Below, piece after piece: positions 30,607-38,330 of a stretch of 39,519 nucleotides of DNA (the first letter of the stretch is position 1; each line of letters begins with the position of its first letter). A program made the translations under genes and the position numbers. Source of the stretch: an uncultured Pseudoclavibacter sp. (GTDB lineage: Bacteria; Actinomycetota; Actinomycetes; Actinomycetales; Microbacteriaceae); the NCBI GenBank assembly GCA_946221025.1, contig CAMIMS010000013.1:1-39519 (forward strand), given 5' to 3'. Under the pieces are notes generated by a model. It was given only the letters and a program-made list of their open reading frames with translations, was not told where the DNA came from and searched no databases.

Positions 30607-33077
30607 TCGTTCCTGGAGTGCGCCGAGGCGGCGGGTTCGGAATCTTTGTCGCTGCGATCTTGCGCGGATGCGGGCTCATCGTCAATTCCGGATGCAGAGC
30701 CGGCACCCTCATCCGGGTCGGCGTCGCCCCGTCGGCGCCGCTTGATCGTGCGGACGATACCGGCGATGAACAGCAGCGCGATCATCGCGATGATGACGCC
30801 GAAACCGACCGCTTCCCACTCGGCGCGAACGTTCACGGTCAGTGTCTGCGGTTCGGAGATCCGCACTCCATCTGGGGTTTCCAGATGCACGGTGGCGGTT
30901 GTCACCCCGTTCGCGATCGCGGAAACATCGAGGAAGGCACGCTGCATCGAACCGGGCTCGACGGTCACCATTTGCGGTTCGCCCGTCTCGATGATGCCCG
31001 TGTTCGGGCGGATGCTCACCCGCACCGTGACCGGCTCGGATCCGTTGTTCTCAACGAACACGGGCAGCTGCACCTCGGAGCCAACGACTTGAATTTCGCT
31101 CGCGGGCGACAGCGCCACCGACAGTTCGGTCGCGAGGACGTACTCGTGGAACCCGTTCGCGGCTTTGGTCCACCCCGCCGGATTGTCACGCCAACCCGCC
31201 CCGAGGGTCGCGAGCAGGGATGCGTGGGTGCGCGCCCGGAAGCGAGCGGGCTTCTCAAACATGCTCGAGTACTCGAATGCCCGCTGTTCATCGCGCACGA
31301 GCTGGGTGGCAATGCGCAGCTGGTCGGCGTGGAACTGTGCCGCCGGAGAGTCGGGATCGGCGGCCGCTTCAACGAGCGTTCCCTCGCGCTCGTCAAGGCC
31401 CTCGCGGCCTGCGGTATTCAGCGGGATGAGTTCGGTGATCGCGAGGTTCTCGATGAGCGCGAGCGCGCGCTGAAGCATCGCCGGGTCGGCCGGGGCGGTG
31501 CGCGGGGTAGTCACCATGAGTTCTCGCGACACTTCCGGCAGCTCGCCGGCGGTGACCGCGAGGGTGGCCGTGAGGCGCGCGGCGGCAGCGTTCCACTCCC
31601 GGTCGGAGCTCGCGCCGACCGCGTCGCGAATCGCGAGGCTGAGCTCGCTGTCGGACTGCTGTGCCTGAATTCCGTCGACGGTGATGCGCGCATCCGGGGT
31701 CCAGGGGAGCTCTTCCGCATCCACGCTGGCGTCGTTCACGATGACCGTGTTCGGGGATGCGCTGGATGCGATGATCTGCTTCAGCGCCTCGCCCGAGGTG
31801 GAGCCGGCGGCCGGCCAGATGAGCGTGCCGCGGCTGTTCGCGATCGACATGAGGGCTGCCGCGGATTCGCTCGTGGGCGTGGGCGTGGGTGTCGGGGTCT
31901 CGGACGGGTCGACTTCGGCTTCGGCTTCGGCTTCGGATGCGGCCTCGGGGTCGGCGTCACGCTGATCGTCATCGCCGGACTCGCCGGTGTCCTCGGATTC
32001 GCCTGGGCTCTCGGTCTGCGTGTCACCCGGTTGCGCCGTCGCCGAAGCGGTCGCCGTGGGGGTCTGATCGTCGGGGTTCGTGTCGCTCGAGAGGGTTCCG
32101 GCGTCGGGCAGGTGTGCGCTCAGGCCGAGCTCGCGGATGAGCGCGAGGTCAACGTCGGCGTACGGGAGCGTGTACGTCGGGTTCGGCAGCGATTCGAGGC
32201 GCTTCAGCCACGCGGTCGCCTCCTCCGGGGCCGTGTCCTCAAGCACGCGGATCGACAGCGCCAAGCGCGGGTCAACGGCGAGCGTCGCGTTCGTGCCCTC
32301 GACCGCATCCAGCAGCTTCGTGAGCGTGCCCTCGGGCGCGGTCAGCTCCTCCAGCTCGCGCTTCGGAATGACGCCGCGGGTCGTCAGCGGCGGCACGATC
32401 GGCACGATCGCCGAGATGCGGGTTTGCGCGAACTGCTCACCCTGGGTGCGAGCAATGACCGAGCGGGCGGATGCGATCTCGCTGCCCGACACGTTGAGTG
32501 TCGCGGTGATCGCGCGCGCCGCGACCGGATCGTCGAACGTGCCCGGAAGCTCATCCCGAGGAATCGTGAACGTCGCGACGGTCGACTGCCCGGGCTCCGC
32601 GTCAATGCCCGTGAGCGTGCCGATATCGACGCTCGTCTCGACACCGCCGTCGTTGCCGAGCAGCCACTGTTTCAGCTCGTAGCGGGTTCGCACCGGCTGA
32701 TCGGCCGTGGTGAGCGTGATCTCGCCCGCCGTGATGGCCTCGCTCGTGCGGTTCACCACTTCGACGTCGATCGTGACCACCGAGCTGCTGTCGGTGACCC
32801 CCGCATCCCGCGGGGCCACGATCACGCCCACCGTTCCGGCCTGCACCTCATCGGCGGTGAGGGCGCGGGGCTTCATCCAGGATGAGTGAACCGCGGATGC
32901 GTCGCTTTGAGCCAGTGGATGCGATGCGACCTCGACGGCGGCCGCCGGGAGGGGCGGGCTGACACTCATGCCGCTCGCGCACAGCGCGGCGGCGATCAAC
33001 CCGGTAACGCCCCGAACGGTTCGAGCGAACCGCGCTTCGCGGCGCGAAGGCGCAGCGCGACGAGGTGCCCGACTCAT
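30603..33077 (-). CDS. DUF6049-family secreted/membrane-anchored protein
   Basis: An 824-residue protein. A signal peptide (positive residues 1-22, then a hydrophobic stretch ending near SPPLPAAAVE) leads to a large extracytoplasmic region. A single membrane helix lies at about residues 755-778 (VGFGVIIAMIALLFIAGIV), followed by a basic/acidic cytoplasmic tail. A Thr/Pro/Glu low-complexity insertion in the middle (TPTPTPT and EAEAEAE runs) is encoded by short DNA repeats around 31870-31940. The function is not established; the fixed position before murJ suggests envelope assembly (inference). ATG 33077 is chosen for the signal peptide; a longer open frame upstream runs antisense through cca and is spurious. 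No Shine-Dalgarno sequence is seen. Confidence 0.85.
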   Translation of the reverse strand: MSRAPRRAAPSRREARFARTVRGVTGLIAAALCASGMSVSPPLPAAAVEVASHPLAQSDASAVHSSWMKPRALTADEVQAGTVGVIVAPRDAGVTDSSSVVTIDVEVVNRTSEAITAGEITLTTADQPVRTRYELKQWLLGNDGGVETSVDIGTLTGIDAEPGQSTVATFTIPRDELPGTFDDPVAARAITATLNVSGSEIASARSVIARTQGEQFAQTRISAIVPIVPPLTTRGVIPKRELEELTAPEGTLTKLLDAVEGTNATLAVDPRLALSIRVLEDTAPEEATAWLKRLESLPNPTYTLPYADVDLALIRELGLSAHLPDAGTLSSDTNPDDQTPTATASATAQPGDTQTESPGESEDTGESGDDDQRDADPEAASEAEAEAEVDPSETPTPTPTPTSESAAALMSIANSRGTLIWPAAGSTSGEALKQIIASSASPNTVIVNDASVDAEELPWTPDARITVDGIQAQQSDSELSLAIRDAVGASSDREWNAAAARLTATLAVTAGELPEVSRELMVTTPRTAPADPAMLQRALALIENLAITELIPLNTAGREGLDEREGTLVEAAADPDSPAAQFHADQLRIATQLVRDEQRAFEYSSMFEKPARFRARTHASLLATLGAGWRDNPAGWTKAANGFHEYVLATELSVALSPASEIQVVGSEVQLPVFVENNGSEPVTVRVSIRPNTGIIETGEPQMVTVEPGSMQRAFLDVSAIANGVTTATVHLETPDGVRISEPQTLTVNVRAEWEAVGFGVIIAMIALLFIAGIVRTIKRRRRGDADPDEGAGSASGIDDEPASAQDRSDKDSEPAASAHSRNE

Positions 33078-33083
33078 GCCGCC

Positions 33084-33089
33084 AGTGTA
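33084..33089 (-). promoter_or_regulatory. Putative -10 element of the DUF6049-murJ operon
   Basis: On the minus strand TACACT ends 6 nt before ATG 33077 and no ribosome binding site is present, pointing to a leaderless mRNA. Confidence 0.45.
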
Positions 33090-33173
33090 GGGCGCGGCCG
33101 GTAGCGGCCTATATATGGCGCGAAGGTATGCGCGCGCACGGGGCCGGATGATCGGTGCTCGCGGGGGCAGCTT

Positions 33174-33179
33174 TAAGAT
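33174..33179 (+). promoter_or_regulatory. Putative -10 element of cca
   Basis: TAAGAT lies 6 nt before ATG 33186 with no Shine-Dalgarno sequence between them. Divergent from the DUF6049 promoter about 85 bp away. Confidence 0.5.
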
Positions 33180-33185
33180 GTGCGA

Positions 33186-34625
33186 ATGCAGAAAATGCAG
33201 TCGGCGCTTGAGCGACTTCGTGCGCTCGCGGCGACTCCGGCCGTGAGCGCGCTGGCCGATGCGTTCGACGCGGGCGGCCACGAGTTCGCCCTCGTCGGCG
33301 GACCCGTGCGCGACGCGTTCCTCGGCCGCCCGGTGCACGATCTCGACTTCACCACCGATGCCCGGCCCGACCGCATCCTCGAGATCATCGAACCGATCGC
33401 CGAGGCGCACTGGGATGTTGGCCGCGAATTCGGCACCATCGCCGCGCGCGTGCACGGGCAAACGGTGGAAATCACCACGTTCCGTTCGGATGAGTACGAC
33501 GGCAAATCCCGCAAGCCCGTCGTCGCGTTCGGCGACTCGCTCGAAGGTGATCTGCGCCGTCGCGATTTCACCGTGAACGCGATGGCGCTGCTCTTGCCAG
33601 AGCTTCGCCTCGTCGATGAGACCGGCGGGATCGATGACCTCCTCATCGGGAACCTCCGCACCCCGATCGATCCGCGGGTGAGCTTCGGCGACGACCCGCT
33701 TCGCATGATGCGGGCGGTGCGTTTCACCTCCCAGCTCGGGTTCCACCTGGATCAGGATGCGTTCGAGGCCGTCAGCGATATGGCTTCGAAAATCGAGAAC
33801 ATCTCGGCCGAGCGAGTGCGCGATGAGCTCGTGCGCCTCATCTCCACCGACTCGCCCAGGGCGGGACTGGAACTCCTCACCGAAACGGGCCTCGCGGACC
33901 TCGTGCTGCCGGAACTTCCCGCGCTTCGCCTGGAGCGCGACTCGGCGCATCGCCACAAAGACGTGTACGAGCACTCCATCACGGTGCTTGAGCAGGCCAT
34001 CGGCATCGAGCGCGATCGGCGGCCCGATGACAAACCCGATGTGCCGCTTCGGGTCGCAGCGCTCCTGCACGACATCGGCAAGCCCAAGACCCGCAAGTTC
34101 GGGCCGGGCGGCCAGGTGACCTTCTACCACCACGATGTCGTCGGCGCGAAGCTCTCGCGCAAGCGCCTGACCGCCCTTCGCTTCGACAACGACACGATCG
34201 CGTCGGTGAGCCGACTCATCGAGCTGCACATGCGGGTGTTCAACTACGAAGAGGCCGGATGGACCGACTCGGCGGTGCGCCGATTCGCGCGCGACGCCGG
34301 GACCGAACTCGATCGGCTGCTCATCCTCATCCGCGCCGACATCACCACCCGCAACCAGCGAAAGAGCGACCGGCTGAGCTTCGCGATCGACGACCTCGAG
34401 CGGCGCATTGGTGAGCTCGCCGAAGAAGAAGAGCTCGCCGCCATCCGCCCTGACCTCACCGGCGACGACATCATGCAGATTCTCGGCATCGCGCCCGGGC
34501 CGCAGGTGGGTCGCGCCTATCGCTATCTGCTCGATGTGCGGTTGGATGAGGGACCAAAGCCCCGCGAAGAGGTCGAAGAGCTCCTTCGCCAGTGGTGGGC
34601 GGAGAACGGTGAGGTCGATGGCTAA
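33186..34625 (+). CDS. cca: CCA tRNA nucleotidyltransferase / HD-domain protein
   Basis: A 479-residue class II nucleotidyltransferase that adds or repairs the 3' CCA of tRNAs. The catalytic head has LVGGPVRDAFLG and DLDFTTDARPD (the two metal-binding Asp residues), RRDFTVNAMALLL, and DDPLRMMRAVRF. A C-terminal HD domain (LLHDIGKPKTRKF and YHHDVVGA) may have phosphohydrolase activity. ATG 33186 is preferred because a -10 hexamer lies 6 nt upstream; GTG 33180 and ATG 33195 are alternatives. The tRNA-Ile in this window lacks an encoded CCA and depends on such an enzyme. Its last codons overlap the start of a sugar permease gene by 8 nt. Confidence 0.96.
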   Translation: MQKMQSALERLRALAATPAVSALADAFDAGGHEFALVGGPVRDAFLGRPVHDLDFTTDARPDRILEIIEPIAEAHWDVGREFGTIAARVHGQTVEITTFRSDEYDGKSRKPVVAFGDSLEGDLRRRDFTVNAMALLLPELRLVDETGGIDDLLIGNLRTPIDPRVSFGDDPLRMMRAVRFTSQLGFHLDQDAFEAVSDMASKIENISAERVRDELVRLISTDSPRAGLELLTETGLADLVLPELPALRLERDSAHRHKDVYEHSITVLEQAIGIERDRRPDDKPDVPLRVAALLHDIGKPKTRKFGPGGQVTFYHHDVVGAKLSRKRLTALRFDNDTIASVSRLIELHMRVFNYEEAGWTDSAVRRFARDAGTELDRLLILIRADITTRNQRKSDRLSFAIDDLERRIGELAEEEELAAIRPDLTGDDIMQILGIAPGPQVGRAYRYLLDVRLDEGPKPREEVEELLRQWWAENGEVDG

Positions 34626-35505
34626 CGAGCGGCGCACATCGCGAAGGCGCAGGGAGGCGCTCGCCGGCTACACGATGGTGGCTCCGGCGCTCGCGGGCAT
34701 CACGCTGTTTCTCATCGTGCCGATCGCGATTCTCGTGTGGCTCTCGTTTCACACGTGGGACCTGCTCGGCCCCATCCAGCCCGTGGGCTTCGACAATTGG
34801 CGAAACGTGCTCACCGACCCCGCGATCGGGCGGTCGTTCGGCATCACGCTGCTGTTCGTGGCGATCTCGGTGCCGGTGCAGATCGCGCTCGGCGTGTGGC
34901 TCGCGCGCCTGCTCGTTCGCGATCTTCCGGGAAGCGCCGTCTACCGCACGATTCTCGTGCTGCCGTGGGTGTGCGCGCCGGTGGTGCTCGGCGTCGTGTG
35001 GCGCTGGATCTTCGAGCCGACGGGCGTGGTGAACACGCTCATCGGCGACCGCATCGAGTGGCTGACCACCCCATCCCTCACCTTTCTCATCGCGGTGTTC
35101 GTCACGGTCTGGACGAAAGTCGGATACGTGACGCTGTTCTTCATGGCCGGAATGAGTTCGATGCCCCGGCAGATTCTCGAGGCCGCCCGCCTTGACGGGG
35201 CGAGCGCGATGCAGACCTTCTGGCGCATCGAGCTGCCGATGCTACGACCGACGATGTTCTTCGTGCTCGTGACCAGCCTCATCGAAGGGTTCCAGACCTT
35301 CGACCTCATTTACTCCCTCGCGCCGGGCGGGGGGCCGCAGGGGGCGACCGACCTGATCGCGGCGCGCATCTACAATGAGGCGTTCATCTCGAACAGTCTC
35401 GGGCGAGCATCCGTCATCGCGATCGTGCTGTTCGTGGTGCTCGTGATCATCACCGTCGCCCAGAACCGCTACTTCAGCTCGAGGACGACCTATGAGCGCT
35501 CCTAG
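34618..35505 (+). CDS. Sugar ABC transporter permease (MalF/UgpA-type)
   Basis: A 295-residue membrane protein with six predicted helices, starting near YTMVAPALAGITLFLIVPIAILVWLSF. It has the cytoplasmic EAA loop EAARLDGASAMQTFWRIELPMLRP, which docks the ATPase. This is the first of two permeases forming the pore of a CUT1-type carbohydrate importer. The ATG at 34618 lies inside cca and overlaps its stop by 8 nt, so translation is probably coupled. No ATPase gene is present in the window; importers of this class often share one encoded elsewhere. The substrate is unknown. Confidence 0.93.
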   Translation: MANERRTSRRRREALAGYTMVAPALAGITLFLIVPIAILVWLSFHTWDLLGPIQPVGFDNWRNVLTDPAIGRSFGITLLFVAISVPVQIALGVWLARLLVRDLPGSAVYRTILVLPWVCAPVVLGVVWRWIFEPTGVVNTLIGDRIEWLTTPSLTFLIAVFVTVWTKVGYVTLFFMAGMSSMPRQILEAARLDGASAMQTFWRIELPMLRPTMFFVLVTSLIEGFQTFDLIYSLAPGGGPQGATDLIAARIYNEAFISNSLGRASVIAIVLFVVLVIITVAQNRYFSSRTTYERS

Positions 35506-36367
35506 AAGGTCGTCGCGTCGCCCGGTGGATGCGTCGGGCCGTCAGGTGCAAACCCCGTTCGGGGTGTTCACGACCTACCTCGTGCTCACGATCGCCGCGA
35601 TCACGACGCTCGCGCCGATGCTGCTCGCGCTGAACGCCGCGTTCTCAGACAAGAACGAGTTCCTGCGCGAGGGCCCGCTGCATCCCGCAATCCCCCCGAC
35701 CCTCGAGAACTTCACCGACCTGTTCTCGCGCCGCGTCGATTTCGGTGAGGCGATCTGGAACACGGTCGCGGTGGTCGCGATCGTGCTCATCGTGCAGATG
35801 CTCTTCTCGGTCATGGCCGCGTTCGCCTTCGCGAAACTGCGCTTCCCGGGCCGCGAGGCGCTGTTTTGGGTGTTCCTCGCGACGCTCATGATTCCGCAGG
35901 TGGTCACCGTCATCCCCCTGTACTTCATGCTCGCATCGTGGGGTGCGCGGGCGACGCTGCTCGGGCTCGTGCTGCCGTACCTGTTCGGCTCGCCGTATGC
36001 GATCTTCCTGCTTCGCGAATCGTTTAGGCAGATCCCGGATGAACTGATCGACGCAATGCGGATGGATGGGGCCGGTACCTTCCGCATCCTGTTCGGTCTC
36101 GTGGTGCCGCTCAGCCGCCCAATTCTCGTGACCCTCACCCTCATCACGGTGGTCACGCACTGGAACAACTTCATGTGGCCGCAGATCATCGGCGGGAACC
36201 GCGTGTTCGTGCTGACCACCGCGACCGCGGCGCTGCAGGAGCAGTACGCGACGAATGTGACGCTCGTGATGGCCGCATCCACGATCGCCCTCGTGCCGTT
36301 GATCGCGCTGTTCGTGGCGTTCCAGCAGCAGATCGTGCGCTCGATTTCCATTACCGGCTTCAGGTAG
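35492..36367 (+). CDS. Sugar ABC transporter permease (MalG/UgpE-type)
   Basis: A 291-residue second permease with six helices. It has the EAA-like loop DELIDAMRMDGAGTFRILFGLVVPLSRP and the typical HWNNFMWP segment and GFR-type end. It overlaps the upstream permease by 14 nt. Together with it and the lipoprotein at 36907 it forms a CUT1 importer, probably for a sugar or glycerol-phosphate-like compound. A hairpin with a T-rich tail lies about 100 nt past the stop. Confidence 0.93.
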   Translation: MSAPRRSSRRPVDASGRQVQTPFGVFTTYLVLTIAAITTLAPMLLALNAAFSDKNEFLREGPLHPAIPPTLENFTDLFSRRVDFGEAIWNTVAVVAIVLIVQMLFSVMAAFAFAKLRFPGREALFWVFLATLMIPQVVTVIPLYFMLASWGARATLLGLVLPYLFGSPYAIFLLRESFRQIPDELIDAMRMDGAGTFRILFGLVVPLSRPILVTLTLITVVTHWNNFMWPQIIGGNRVFVLTTATAALQEQYATNVTLVMAASTIALVPLIALFVAFQQQIVRSISITGFR

Positions 36368-36439
36368 AGCGCGTCAGGCTCACGCGTCAGCGCGCCGGCC
36401 CTCTGGCGCCGAGCTGTCGGGGCAACCCCGCCGTCGGGA

Positions 36440-36527
36440 TGTGTCCCAACATCGGCAATTTGAGCGCCAGAGGCCCGAAACCGCCAGTTTCGGGCCGTTT
36501 TGCCGATTTTGGGACAGATGTGCGACC
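36440..36527. repeat. Hairpin repeat, copy 1
   Basis: Outer arms TGTCCCAACATCGGCAA (36442-36458) and its complement (36500-36516, 16 of 17 paired) enclose a perfect inner stem GGCCCGAAA/TTTCGGGCC (36472-36480, 36488-36496). GTTTT after the inner stem makes it terminator-like on the plus strand. It is similar throughout to copy 2. Confidence 0.8.
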
Positions 36528-36595
36528 CGCCTCGCCGTGCTGCTGCTCGCCGCTGTCCTCGCGCCTCGCCGCTGGCCGCCGCGCTTCCGTCGCGT

Positions 36596-36679
36596 TGTGT
36601 CCCAACGGCGGCATATATCGAGCGGACGCCCGAAAACGCGCTTCTCCGCGACATATGCCGGGATTGGGACATGCGACAC
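36596..36679. repeat. Hairpin repeat, copy 2
   Basis: Outer arms TGTCCCAACGGCGGCATAT (36598-36616) and its complement (36653-36671, 16 of 19 paired). It shares TGTGTCCCAAC, CGGCA, GAGCG, CCCGAAA, TGCCG, TTGGGACA and TGCGAC with copy 1, in the same order. It begins 156 bp after copy 1. Confidence 0.8.
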
Positions 36680-36906
36680 GGCAACAGGCGCGCGGGAGCG
36701 GACGCTTTGACGCAGGCTCGGCCCCGAGCCCCGCGGGAACGCACGCCCGCGCGCAGTCAAGACGCCCCGAGTTGCGGAACGCGACGCTCTGTGACACCGC
36801 CCGTCGCGCACTCAGCCTCGACGTGCAAGACTGATGAGAAATATGCGCGTTCATACGTTTTGGCGCAATCGCCGACACGTTCGCGCATCGAGTCACGAGG
36901 ACAGAC

Positions 36907-38247
36907 ATGAAGATTTCACGAGCACTCGCACCGCTCGCCCTTGGCACCACCGCGCTTCTCGGGCTCGTCGGCTGCGCCGGTGGTGGCGAACAGCAGCCCG
37001 GCGGCGCGGGCGACGTCGCCGGTAACGTCACGCTTCGCCTGTGGGATGAGAACGCGGCCAAGGCCTACGAGGAGTCGATCCAGGCCTTCGAGAACGCGCA
37101 CCCGAACGTCAAGGTCGACATCAACGTCGTGCCGTGGGATAACTACTTCACCTCGCTTCGCACCGATGTTGCATCCGGCACGGCCGAAGACGTGTTCTGG
37201 CTGAACGGCTCGTACTACTCCGACTACGCCGACGAGAAGCTCATCCTGCCCATCGGCCCGACCCTCGGGGCGGACGCCGCGAGCCAGTGGAACGAGTCGA
37301 TCGTGCAGCAGTACACCCGCAACAACGAGCTGTGGGGCGTGCCGCAGATCACCGACGGCGGCACCGCGATCTACTACAACGCCGACGCACTGAAGGCCGC
37401 AGGGGTCACCCCCGAAGAGGTCTCGGCCGCGAAGTGGAGCCCGAATGAGGCCGAAGACACCTTCCTGCCGCTGCTGAAGAAGCTCACGCTCGACGCCGAG
37501 GGGCGCAATGCCGCCGACCCGGCCTTCGACGCGAACAACGTCAAGCAGTACGCGTTCAACTCGGCGCAGGAGCTGCAGAACATCATCCTCCCGTTCATCG
37601 GCTCGAACGGTGGCACCTACCAGGATGAAGCGGGCAAGCTCACCTTCACGAACCCGAAGACGGTCGAGGCGTTCCGGTACATCACGAACCTCATCAATGA
37701 GGAGCACGTGGCCCCGCCCGCCTCATCCACGAACGACTCGGGCGATTTCACGCGGGATGAGTTCATCCGCGGCAACATCGCGCTGTTCGAGTCGGGCACC
37801 TACAGCCTCGCCCCGGTGCACGAGGCAGCGACGTTCGAGTGGGGCATCACCGAGATTCCCGCCGGCCCCGCGGGCAAGGTCACGACCTCGCCGGGCGTGA
37901 TCGCCGCGGGCAACGCCAACTCGAAGAACCCGGGGGCCACCAGGGCGCTACTCGAGTGGCTCGGCTCGGTCGAGGGCGCCACCTACCTCGGTTCGAACGG
38001 CGCCGCGGTTCCGGCGCACAACGACGCCCGCTCGGTCTACGACCAGTACTGGGAGCAGCAGGGCGTTGAGGTTGAGCCGTTCTTCAGCGTCGTTGACGGT
38101 AAGGAGCAGATTCCGCCGGTGACCGGCAAGAACTTCGCCGCGATGTACGCCGCATTCCAGCCGAAGCTCAACGAGGTCTTCCTCGGGCGGGTCGACCTGG
38201 AGACCGGCCTCAAGCAGGCGGAGGATGCGGGCAACGCCGCCGCGTAG
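36907..38247 (+). CDS. Sugar ABC transporter substrate-binding lipoprotein
   Basis: A 446-residue periplasmic-type binding protein (family 1 solute-binding). The signal peptide ends in the lipobox LVGC with lipidated Cys23, followed by a Gly/Gln-rich linker. The domain begins NVTLRLWDENAAKAYEESIQAF and contains a DVFWLNGSYYSDYADEKLI segment and a GVPQITDGGTAIYYNADAL stretch typical of carbohydrate binders. It delivers substrate to the two permeases upstream. The gene order permease-permease-binding protein, with a 539-nt gap, is less common than binding protein first. GAGGACA precedes ATG 36907. Confidence 0.95.
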   Translation: MKISRALAPLALGTTALLGLVGCAGGGEQQPGGAGDVAGNVTLRLWDENAAKAYEESIQAFENAHPNVKVDINVVPWDNYFTSLRTDVASGTAEDVFWLNGSYYSDYADEKLILPIGPTLGADAASQWNESIVQQYTRNNELWGVPQITDGGTAIYYNADALKAAGVTPEEVSAAKWSPNEAEDTFLPLLKKLTLDAEGRNAADPAFDANNVKQYAFNSAQELQNIILPFIGSNGGTYQDEAGKLTFTNPKTVEAFRYITNLINEEHVAPPASSTNDSGDFTRDEFIRGNIALFESGTYSLAPVHEAATFEWGITEIPAGPAGKVTTSPGVIAAGNANSKNPGATRALLEWLGSVEGATYLGSNGAAVPAHNDARSVYDQYWEQQGVEVEPFFSVVDGKEQIPPVTGKNFAAMYAAFQPKLNEVFLGRVDLETGLKQAEDAGNAAA

Positions 38248-38279
38248 GAGAAGCGAAGCCTTCTTCACCTGACACTCGC

Positions 38280-38310
38280 GGGGCTGAGCGATCACGGATC
38301 GCTCGGCCCC
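38280..38310 (+). terminator. Terminator after the binding-protein gene
   Basis: A 14-bp stem with one G-T pair, GGGGCTGAGCGATC (38280-38293) and GATCGCTCGGCCCC (38297-38310), with loop ACG, 33 nt after the stop codon. Confidence 0.8.
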
Positions 38311-38318
38311 GTCGGCAT

Positions 38319-38324
38319 TAGGGT
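38319..38324 (+). promoter_or_regulatory. Putative -10 element of the histidine kinase gene
   Basis: TAGGGT ends 6 nt before ATG 38331 with no ribosome binding site, again suggesting a leaderless transcript. It directly follows the upstream terminator. Confidence 0.45.
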
Positions 38325-38330
38325 GTGCGC

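Larger units (their letters stand above)
36368..36906. other. 0.54-kb gap between permeases and binding protein
   Basis: No gene is supported: the several open frames on both strands are long only because the region is GC-rich and contain no recognisable domain. It contains two copies of a hairpin-forming repeat (see separate entries). The last 70 nt before 36907 are less GC-rich and may hold a promoter for the binding-protein gene. Confidence 0.6.

Noticed and set aside
33078..34637. Upstream extension of the DUF6049 frame to 1344 residues
   Set aside because: The extra 520 codons lie antisense to cca, which has complete family motifs. The signal peptide starts at 33077.
36387..37061. 224-codon minus-strand frame across the ABC gap
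   Set aside because: It runs into the binding-protein gene antisense and through hairpin repeats, with Arg/Ala/Pro-rich composition and no recognisable domain.
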